NCBI GenBank assembly: GCA_964571845.1
Contig: CAZNDM010000097.1
Coordinates: 1 to 5,556, forward strand
Reading direction: 5' to 3'
From: WFZT01 sp964571845
Lineage (GTDB): Bacteria; Hydrothermota; Hydrothermia; B15-G9; WFZT01
DNA length: 5,556 bases
Position numbers and translations under genes: made by a program. Under the pieces are notes generated by a model, which made no database searches, was not told the DNA's origin, and saw nothing but the letters and a program-made list of their open reading frames with translations. Below are positions 1 to 5,346 of this stretch, one piece after another. How positions within the stretch are numbered: position 1 is the first letter of the stretch; each line of letters begins with the position of its first letter.

Positions 1-16
1 GGGAGGTTGGAAGTGA

Positions 17-39
17 CCCCTCCCACTTCGTGGGAGGGG
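17..39. repeat. Perfect 10-bp hairpin in the left array
   Basis: Inverted repeat CCCCTCCCAC (17-26), loop TTC, GTGGGAGGGG (30-39). It is the best-kept stem of the array. It is not followed by a T-run on either strand, so a simple intrinsic terminator is not indicated. Confidence 0.8.
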
Positions 40-53
40 AGTTTGTGGGTGAC

Positions 54-74
54 CCCTCCCGCAAAGCGGGAGGG
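54..74. repeat. Perfect 9-bp hairpin in the left array
   Basis: Inverted repeat CCCTCCCGC (54-62), loop AAA, GCGGGAGGG (66-74). Compared with the hairpin at 17-39, one A-T pair has become G-C on both arms while the loop has drifted. Confidence 0.8.
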
Positions 75-184
75 AAGGTTGTAGGTAACTCTTCCTGCAC
101 AGCGGGAGGGAAGGTTGGTGGAGATCCTTCCCGCGTAGCACAGGAGGGGGTTGTAAGTAACCCCTCTCGCAAGCGGAAAGGATG

Positions 185-238
185 GTGTGTGACCCCTTAC
201 CCAAGCGAGAGGGAGCTTGGGTAAGACCCTCCACACAC
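185..238. repeat. Long imperfect hairpin, 11-bp perfect core
   Basis: CTTACCCAAGC (196-206) and GCTTGGGTAAG (215-225) form a perfect 11-bp stem with an 8-base loop. Outside it, GTGTGTG (185-191) can pair with CACACAC (232-238) across a small internal loop. It spans the junction of two degenerate units, with a pairing pattern different from the usual unit hairpin. It lies 140-180 bases downstream of the mnmA stop and has no T-run, so a terminator role is possible only as a Rho-type or RNA-end-protecting structure. Confidence 0.7.
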
Positions 239-365
239 AGCGGTAGGGGAGATTGTGTGTTCTCTTCGATAATCAGACCGTCAAATATACTGTATCAAAA
301 ATCTCCAACCCTAAATCAAAACCCTGATCAAGAGAGACCACCAGGAGCTTTCAAAAACCACGCAC

Positions 366-1370
366 TCAGTTGTAACTCGACTTGATAATTCCACCACCTA
401 CGAGAACATCGTCTCTGTAAAAAGCCGCAATCTGACCAGGTGTTGGAGCCCATTGAGGCTCGTCAAATTCCACAAGAACCTCACTGTCCACCAGTTTAAC
501 CCTGGCAGGTGCAGCCCTGTGGACATTCCTGATCTGCACGAGAAACTCACCTTCTGCCGGACCGTTAAACCAGTTGAGGTCCTCAACTATCATGAATTTT
601 CTGTAGATCTCATCCTTTTCCTGCAAATAAACCCTGTTTGTGCCGGGTTCTATTCTGCCAACATAGACACGCCTGCCAAGTGCCACTTCAAGCCCCCTCC
701 TCTGGCCCACCGTGTAATACTGAATTCCATTATGGATCCCAACAACTTCCCCGTCAGGACCAATAATCTGGCCCGGTTTAACACCGACTCTCGTTTCCAT
801 AAATTCTCTAAACTTTCCCCTCACAAAACATACATCCTGAGATTCCTCATCACGGGCAATCTTCACTCCGTGAGCTTCAACATACTGACGCACCCATTCT
901 TTTGTTACATCACCCAGTGGAAGCACCAGCTTTTCTAAATCTTCTTTTCTCACAAGCGCAAGAAAATAAGATTGATCCTTATCCCTTGCCCTCGCTATAA
1001 ATTTTTTCCCCTTTATCTCCAGAATCCTCGCATAATGCCCCGTAGCAATAAGATCTGCCCCGAGCTCCTCCATTAGCATTGCCAGTCTTCTGATCTTAAA
1101 ATCCCTGTTACACAAACCACAAACATTTGGAGTTCTGCCACTTTTATACTCTTCAATAAACTTTTTAATAATCGCCCGCTCAAATTCATCCCTCAGATCT
1201 ATTTTTACGATAGGAACACCGATTTTCCGTGCTATCTCGTCTGTTTTCTGGGCTTCAAAAAATTCGTTAAAAATAAAAGTTACAGCAACCGGAGAATATC
1301 CCCTCTCTTTTAAGAGCAATATTGCGGCTGTGCTGTCAACTCCGCCTGAAAAACCAACGAGGACCTTCAT
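366..1370 (-). CDS. mnmA: tRNA-specific 2-thiouridylase MnmA (TrmU)
   Basis: MnmA activates U34 of tRNA-Lys, -Glu and -Gln by adenylation and replaces O2 with sulfur delivered through the cysteine desulfurase pathway. Visible landmarks are the N-terminal PP-loop SGGVDS (8-13), TPNVCGLCN with C84 and C87, ATGHYARI (109-116), DQSYFL (132-137), the second catalytic cysteine C181 in SQDVCFV, TVGQRRGL (220-227) and the C-terminal barrel with TPGQ (310-313) and VGGGII (324-329). C87 corresponds to catalytic C102 of E. coli, which has Asp where C84 stands here. The result is a CxxC plus distal Cys arrangement. At 334 residues it is slightly shorter than the usual 350-370 but has all domains. The start overlaps the upstream stop by ATGA. 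The PP-loop at residue 8 leaves no room for a later start. The only upstream purine-rich site is a weak GGTGA 9 bases away, so translation probably depends on coupling to the gene before. It is last in the operon, with no functional link to formate metabolism expected. Identity is very secure. Confidence 0.96.
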   Translation of the reverse strand: MKVLVGFSGGVDSTAAILLLKERGYSPVAVTFIFNEFFEAQKTDEIARKIGVPIVKIDLRDEFERAIIKKFIEEYKSGRTPNVCGLCNRDFKIRRLAMLMEELGADLIATGHYARILEIKGKKFIARARDKDQSYFLALVRKEDLEKLVLPLGDVTKEWVRQYVEAHGVKIARDEESQDVCFVRGKFREFMETRVGVKPGQIIGPDGEVVGIHNGIQYYTVGQRRGLEVALGRRVYVGRIEPGTNRVYLQEKDEIYRKFMIVEDLNWFNGPAEGEFLVQIRNVHRAAPARVKLVDSEVLVEFDEPQWAPTPGQIAAFYRDDVLVGGGIIKSSYN

Positions 1371-2182
1371 CCCCAGATGTCACCGGCAAATTTTTCCTCC
1401 ACCTCTTTAAGAGTCGTGTAGGAAAATACAGGTCCATCCACACAGACAAAATAAGGACCTATTCTACAATGACCACACTTACCAATTGCACACTTCATGT
1501 GCTGCTCGAGTGAAAGATAGATGTCTCCCGGATCAAAACCCACTTCGAGGAGTTTCCTGACAGTATAAAACATCATTATTCCGGGCCCACATACAAAGGC
1601 AACAGAATTTTCAGGCCTGACAGTCTCTTCCCTTATAAGATTTGTAACAACCCCGACCTCACCCGTCCAGCTACTATCACCCCTGTCAACAGTTAGAAAC
1701 ACTCTGACTGAACCTTTTAATCTGCTTAGCAGGTCTTTGTAAACAATATCAGCCGGTGTTCTTGCACCGTAGAGTAGTGTAATATTTTCAAAACCCTTCT
1801 GGCTGGCATAAACGAGTGCTGACATCAGTGGAGGAAGGCCGATACCTCCACCGATGAAAACGAGCCTCTTTCCATCAAGTCCGTCAATAGGAAATCCGTG
1901 CCCAAAGGGTCCTCTGATGCCTATACTATCCCCGACTTTTTTACCAAAAAGTGCCGCTGTAACGGTCCCAACTTTCTTTACCGTAAATTTCAGCTCATTT
2001 TCTTCGGGAGATGACGCGATTGAAATTGGAATCTCACCAACGCCGGGGACCCAGAGTTCAGCAAACTGTCCCGGAGAAAATTCTCCAAAAACATTTCTGT
2101 CAAAGAAAAACGACTTTGTATCCGGTGTCTCTTCCACAATTTGTTTGATATCAGCCATAACAGGTTTGAAAAAGTGCCTCAT
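1367..2182 (-). CDS. HydG-like (sulfhydrogenase gamma) FAD/2Fe-2S NAD(P)-reductase subunit
   Basis: This 271-residue protein is of the ferredoxin-NADP reductase fold, in the branch shared by PyrK and the sulfhydrogenase gamma subunit (unrelated to the [FeFe]-hydrogenase maturase also called HydG). The N-terminal flavin domain spans about 1-100, with FSPGQF (35-40), the family's EIPISIASS flavin segment (50-58) and RGPFGHGF (90-97). The nucleotide-binding half begins with FIGGGIGLPPLMS (109-121) and includes CGPG (198-201). The C-terminal 2Fe-2S motif is C231, C236, C239, C247 (CAIGKCGHC, then VCVDGPVF). It closely resembles the gamma subunit of Pyrococcus sulfhydrogenase in all three blocks. 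Role: exchange electrons between Fe-S clusters and NAD+ or NADP+; which cofactor cannot be told from sequence. The start is set by a strong GGAGGT 5 bases upstream and overlaps the HydB-like stop by ATGA; M9 is a less likely start. With its neighbours it forms a probable formate:NAD(P)+ oxidoreductase. A PyrK-like dihydroorotate dehydrogenase subunit is ruled unlikely by context. Confidence 0.91.
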   Translation of the reverse strand: MRHFFKPVMADIKQIVEETPDTKSFFFDRNVFGEFSPGQFAELWVPGVGEIPISIASSPEENELKFTVKKVGTVTAALFGKKVGDSIGIRGPFGHGFPIDGLDGKRLVFIGGGIGLPPLMSALVYASQKGFENITLLYGARTPADIVYKDLLSRLKGSVRVFLTVDRGDSSWTGEVGVVTNLIREETVRPENSVAFVCGPGIMMFYTVRKLLEVGFDPGDIYLSLEQHMKCAIGKCGHCRIGPYFVCVDGPVFSYTTLKEVEEKFAGDIWG

Positions 2183-3192
2183 TCTGCACCTCCCTCTTTA
2201 TCCATGAGTATGACAAGGGATTCTATGTGTGCATCTCCAATGCATGTCTGGATACACCTACCGCACCCAGTACAGGATATTCTGCCATAGGGCTCGTTTA
2301 TCTCTTTTGACAGTTTGCACTCGAACCTGAAATGCATCCTCGATGCGGCATCAGGCTTTGGATTTGATCCCGCCATCCTGTGATAACCTTCAAGGAGACA
2401 GGAATCCCATTCCCTTCGCTGCTCAATAAATTCTCCATGGTCCAGATCAAAAGTATTAAAACAGGAGCATGTGGGACATAGGTAGTTACATCCGCCACAT
2501 CTGAAACAGAATTTACCAAGCTCACGCCAGATTTTTGAGTCCTTACCCACATGGAAATTGTGTAAATGCCTGTCCATCCAGGGTCTCGGAGTGAATTTTT
2601 CAAGGGTTTTTCTGTTCTCATCCTCGAGCCTCTTCAAAAGCTCCTCGTCGGCTTCAGGGAATTCATCGATGTAACTTTCTCCCCTGCTCGATCCTGCCTC
2701 AACGAGATATACATCACCAAGATCAAAGACCTGAAGGTCAAATCCCTGCCTGGCAACTGGACCGGCATTGGCTTCTTTACAGAAACAGGTAGGCAGAGGA
2801 TTAAAACACGCAAATGTCACAAGTATCGTATTTTCCCTTCGCGCCTTGTAAAACGGATCAACAATGTTGCTCATGTAAAATTTATCAAGTATCAAAAGCC
2901 CCTCAAGGTCGCAGGGCCGTATTCCAAAAATCACTCTTTTAGGCGATTCTTCGAGAGTTTCCACATTACCTCTGGACAATCTTAAAGTAGCAAACTCCTG
3001 TGGAAAGAAAAAGTCTTTTGGAGGCTTCAGGGTATTAACAAACCCATCAAACTCACACTCACCAAAGGATTCGACCCTGTTGAAGAAAAAATCGCCCCCG
3101 TAAGCCGCTCGCCTGGGTCCATAAATTTCGTATCCTTCAGACGTCCATCTTTTAAAAAGTAAGTCAAAATCATGAGAACTGAGTCTTTTCAT
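2179..3192 (-). CDS. HydB-like (sulfhydrogenase beta) 4Fe-4S electron-transfer subunit
   Basis: This 337-residue protein belongs to the HydB family, the beta subunit of Thermococcales cytosolic NAD(P)-linked sulfhydrogenases, which passes electrons between a catalytic subunit and a flavin subunit. The C-terminal third carries two ferredoxin-type 4Fe-4S motifs. The first is C229, C232, C235, C239, followed by the family's PTCSC extension (C242, C244). The second is C307, C310, C313, C317 (CTGCGRCIQTC). Upstream are further cysteines typical of the family, at GIRPCDL (C94), C129 and TCFC (C136, C138), which might hold another cluster. No membrane segment or signal peptide is visible, so it is cytoplasmic. 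The start overlaps the fdhA stop by ATGA. Its ribosome binding site, GGAGGG, lies within the last fdhA codons, 5 bases from the ATG. Next to a formate dehydrogenase and a HydG-like gene, with no hydrogenase catalytic gene in view, its likely job is to connect FdhA to the flavin subunit. Assignment to the family is firm; its partner is inferred from position. Confidence 0.9.
   Translation of the reverse strand: MKRLSSHDFDLLFKRWTSEGYEIYGPRRAAYGGDFFFNRVESFGECEFDGFVNTLKPPKDFFFPQEFATLRLSRGNVETLEESPKRVIFGIRPCDLEGLLILDKFYMSNIVDPFYKARRENTILVTFACFNPLPTCFCKEANAGPVARQGFDLQVFDLGDVYLVEAGSSRGESYIDEFPEADEELLKRLEDENRKTLEKFTPRPWMDRHLHNFHVGKDSKIWRELGKFCFRCGGCNYLCPTCSCFNTFDLDHGEFIEQRREWDSCLLEGYHRMAGSNPKPDAASRMHFRFECKLSKEINEPYGRISCTGCGRCIQTCIGDAHIESLVILMDKEGGAE
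2188..2193 (-). promoter_or_regulatory. Ribosome binding site of the HydG-like gene, inside the HydB-like gene
   Basis: GGAGGT, 5 bases before the ATG at 2182. It encodes the Gly-Gly of the C-terminal GGAE of the HydB-like protein. This strong site decides for M1 over the internal M9. Confidence 0.82.
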
Positions 3193-5237
3193 TTGATCCC
3201 TCCATTGTTTATTGGTTCTATCCTGACTGCAGCCACTTTCAGGTCGGGCATTTTTGAATAGGGATCAAGAGTATTTGGCATAAGGAAATTTACAGGCTCG
3301 TCTGGAAAATGAAGTGGCATAAAAACCGTGTGCTTCGTCAGGTTGCCATATTTTACAAAGGCTTTGATCTCTCCCCTGCGGGATCTAATTCGCACCTCAC
3401 TGCCCTCCTTTATTCCCAGTCTCTCGGCTTCAGATCTGTTCATCACGAGGTAGGGTTTTGGATACTCCCTGACAAGCTCAGGGCTTCTCCCCGTCATACT
3501 TCCCACATGCCAGTGAAATCCGTGTCTTCCTGTAACGAGATAGAATGGATATTCTTCGTTTCTCTCATCAGAAGGTGGCTTGTAGTGAACAACATGAAAC
3601 TTCCCTTTTCCTCGAGCAAAATTGCCATCCTTGTGAAGATAAGGTGTCCCCGGATGGTCTTTTGACCTAACTGGCCACTGTAAGCCCCATCCCTTTTCCA
3701 GTCTGTCGTATGAAATTCCAGCATAGATGGGAACAAGCATTGCAATCTCATCCATAATCTCAGAGGGGTGAGAATAATTCCAGTCATAACCCATTTTACG
3801 GGCTATCATCGTGATTATTTTCCAGTCAGGTAAAGCTTCACCCGGTGGATCCACGGCTTTTCTTATGCGCTGAATTCTCCTCTCGGTATTGGTAAAGGTA
3901 CCGTCCTTTTCTGCCCAGAGTGCGGCAGGCAAAATTACATCGGCAAACTCAGCTGTTTTCGTCATAAAAATGTCCTGTACAACCAGGAATTCGAGGCTGG
4001 AAAGTGCTTTTTGAACTTTTAAAGCGTCAGGATCTGTTAAAGCAGGGTCTTCTCCTGTGATGTACATGGCACGGATTTTGCCTTCAAGAATTGCGTCAGG
4101 GTACTCGCCAATAGTTAATCCGGGTTCTCTTGGGATTTTTACTTTCCAGACCTTTTCAAACTTCTCAGCCGTTTCAGGATCCGTGTATCTCTGGTAACCC
4201 GGGAGAAACTCGGCAAGAACTGCCATGTCTGAAGCACCCTGTACATTGTTCTGCCCCCTCAGTGGATTAACGCCGCTCGAAGGCTTTCCAATGTGCCCTG
4301 TTAGAAGCGCAAGATTGGCAAGTGAAAGCACATTCTCAGTACCGGTCAGGTGCTCTGTTACCCCGAGGCAGTAAATAATCGAAGATGGATCTGTCGTCGC
4401 ATAAAGAGTTGCAACCTCTTCAATTTTTCTCAATGGGACACCGGTTATGGACTCAACAGACGAGAGATCAAATTTGTTCAGGAACTCGAGGTACTCATCA
4501 AATCCCTCTGTGTGCTCTTCCACAAACTCTTTGTTGTGGAGTCCCTTTTCGTAGATGATTTTTGCCATTGCAGTGAATAGCACTATGTCTGAGTTGGGTT
4601 GAAGTGAAAGATGAATGTGTGCCAGCTCTGCGATCTCTGTTTTTCTGGGATCAACGACCACAAGTTTTGCACCTTTTTTGAGCGCACGGACAATTCTTCT
4701 CGCAATGAGTGGATGCGCCTCTGTCGTATTGGATCCGACCACGAGGAGCATTTTTGCATCTTCAATCTCCGCGATGGAGTTGGTCATGGCACCGGATCCA
4801 AAAGCCATGGACAGTCCGGTTACTGTGGGTGAATGGCAAATTCTGGCACAGTGGTCAACATTGTTCGTACCGAGTACCGCCCTTGCAAATTTCTGAATGA
4901 GGAAATTTTCCTCGTTTGTGTACCTTGCGGAACCGATTACTGCAAAAGCGTTTGAGCCGTATTTTTCTTTGATCTCGTTGAACTTCGTGGCAACCAGGTC
5001 AACGGCTTCATCCCAGGAGATCTGGACGAATCTTCCGTTTTCTCTCTTGAGAGGATATTTCAATCTATCAGGATGGTGTATAACCTGATAGGCGTGCCAT
5101 CCCTTTATACATAATCCTCCCTGATTTATCGGGTGATTAAGGGATGGAGTCAGACCCACCACCCTGCCATTATCCACCTCAAGATAGAAGTTACACCCCA
5201 CTGCACAATAGGGACATACGGTCAAAACCTGCTTCAT
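3189..5237 (-). CDS. fdhA: Formate dehydrogenase catalytic (alpha) subunit, Mo/W-bisPGD, Cys-type
   Basis: This 682-residue protein should oxidise formate to CO2 (or the reverse) at a molybdenum or tungsten bis-pterin guanine dinucleotide centre. The N-terminus opens directly with a 4Fe-4S binding domain (C8, C11, C15, C43), followed by K45 in LCIKG, the electron-transfer lysine of E. coli FdhF. The metal-ligand segment DHCARICHSP places Cys134 and His135 where FdhF has Sec140 and His141. The codon for residue 134 is TGC, so this is a non-selenocysteine enzyme. R327 in GVNPLRGQNNVQG matches the formate-binding arginine of FdhF. The C-terminal pterin-binding domain spans about 563-680 (VTGRHGFHW, SMTGRSPEL). 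Length is close to FdhF (about 715 residues). There is no signal peptide or twin-arginine motif, so it is cytoplasmic, and no extra N-terminal ferredoxin domains, so it needs a partner Fe-S subunit. The start is fixed by AAGGAGT 7 bases upstream and by the Cys motif beginning at residue 8. It is first in the operon, and its stop overlaps the next start (ATGA). Another Mo-bisPGD oxidoreductase is possible but unlikely given the FdhF-like motifs. Confidence 0.94.
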   Translation of the reverse strand: MKQVLTVCPYCAVGCNFYLEVDNGRVVGLTPSLNHPINQGGLCIKGWHAYQVIHHPDRLKYPLKRENGRFVQISWDEAVDLVATKFNEIKEKYGSNAFAVIGSARYTNEENFLIQKFARAVLGTNNVDHCARICHSPTVTGLSMAFGSGAMTNSIAEIEDAKMLLVVGSNTTEAHPLIARRIVRALKKGAKLVVVDPRKTEIAELAHIHLSLQPNSDIVLFTAMAKIIYEKGLHNKEFVEEHTEGFDEYLEFLNKFDLSSVESITGVPLRKIEEVATLYATTDPSSIIYCLGVTEHLTGTENVLSLANLALLTGHIGKPSSGVNPLRGQNNVQGASDMAVLAEFLPGYQRYTDPETAEKFEKVWKVKIPREPGLTIGEYPDAILEGKIRAMYITGEDPALTDPDALKVQKALSSLEFLVVQDIFMTKTAEFADVILPAALWAEKDGTFTNTERRIQRIRKAVDPPGEALPDWKIITMIARKMGYDWNYSHPSEIMDEIAMLVPIYAGISYDRLEKGWGLQWPVRSKDHPGTPYLHKDGNFARGKGKFHVVHYKPPSDERNEEYPFYLVTGRHGFHWHVGSMTGRSPELVREYPKPYLVMNRSEAERLGIKEGSEVRIRSRRGEIKAFVKYGNLTKHTVFMPLHFPDEPVNFLMPNTLDPYSKMPDLKVAAVRIEPINNGGIK
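3198..3203 (-). promoter_or_regulatory. Ribosome binding site of the HydB-like gene, inside fdhA
   Basis: GGAGGG, 5 bases before the ATG at 3192. It encodes part of the C-terminal GGIK of FdhA, so the last fdhA codons double as the initiation site of the next gene. Confidence 0.8.
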
Positions 5238-5243
5238 GAAATC

Positions 5244-5250
5244 ACTCCTT
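5244..5250 (-). promoter_or_regulatory. Ribosome binding site of fdhA
   Basis: AAGGAGT on the minus strand, with its GGAG core 7 bases from the ATG at 5237. It fixes the start of the first gene. Confidence 0.85.
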
Positions 5251-5253
5251 TTT

Positions 5254-5269
5254 TGACCATTTTATGACC
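5254..5269 (-). promoter_or_regulatory. Direct repeat GGTCA over the -10 box, possible operator
   Basis: On the minus strand GGTCA occurs twice, 11 bases apart (5265-5269 and 5254-5258), flanking the -10 box. The spacing is about one helical turn, so two protein monomers could bind on one face and block transcription. This is only a pattern; no known regulator site (for example Rex or FNR) is recognised, and two 5-base matches can arise by chance. Confidence 0.25.
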
Positions 5270-5288
5270 GGATAAACATTTCTGTCAA
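5259..5288 (-). promoter_or_regulatory. Sigma70-type promoter of the fdh-mnmA operon
   Basis: Read on the minus strand, a perfect TTGACA -35 box (5283-5288) and a TAAAAT -10 box (5259-5264, five of six consensus bases) are separated by 18 bases. Transcription should start near 5252, leaving a leader of only about 15 bases before the fdhA ATG. That is just enough for the ribosome binding site, so there is no room for a riboswitch or attenuator. The DNA just upstream (5289-5346) is AT-rich and could help polymerase binding. No other promoter of this quality was seen between the genes, which fits a single transcript. Confidence 0.75.
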
Positions 5289-5346
5289 GTGAAAATATTG
5301 AGAGTGTTTGAAAAATGTTTTTGGGAAAAGAAGAAATGTAATTTTT

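Larger units (their letters stand above)
1..260 (+). repeat. Left array of ~35 bp degenerate hairpin repeats
   Basis: About seven imperfect tandem units of 33-36 bp, starting near 18, 54, 89, 125, 161, 194 and 228, plus a partial unit at the window edge. A typical unit is a short hairpin (CCTCCCGC, three-base loop, GCGGGAGG) followed by a G-rich linker like AAGGTTGTGGGTGACC. Units at 18-89 are well kept; those beyond about 125 have broken stems and altered sequence, so quality falls toward the operon. There are no unique spacers, so this is not CRISPR. Open frames through it are by-products of the periodicity. The stretch 261-365 that follows has no gene, no clear repeat unit and no convincing terminator; it only shows a short direct repeat, AACCCTAAATCAA (307-319) against AACCCTGATCAA (320-331). 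The array continues beyond the window start. Whether it acts as RNA structure, protein-binding sites or inert repeat is not known. Confidence 0.85.

Noticed and set aside
1..260. CRISPR array, suggested by the ~35 bp period
   Set aside because: The whole period is repeat, with no unique spacers of constant length between identical repeats, and no cas gene is present.
263..291. Plus-strand promoter with TATACT at 286-291
   Set aside because: There is no acceptable -35 box at 16-18 bases upstream and the only gene downstream on that strand is the antisense of mnmA.
261..365. Intrinsic terminator directly after mnmA
   Set aside because: No G+C-rich stem followed by a T-run was found on the minus strand here; only short weak pairings around TTGATC and GATACAGTAT.
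30..385. Small plus-strand proteins at 30-224 and 182-385
   Set aside because: They are repetitive translations of the hairpin array (Gly/Ser/Arg rich), with no ribosome binding site of note and no recognisable domain.
453..938. Plus-strand 161-residue frame opposite mnmA
   Set aside because: It lies wholly antisense to a clear mnmA gene, has no recognisable motif and no promoter or ribosome binding site seen.
1367..5237. Electron-bifurcating formate dehydrogenase (HylABC/Hyd-like)
   Set aside because: No NuoF-like FMN subunit or NuoE-like subunit is present; the flavin subunit is of the HydG/PyrK type, so simple formate:NAD(P)+ transfer is the safer reading, although bifurcation at FAD cannot be fully excluded.
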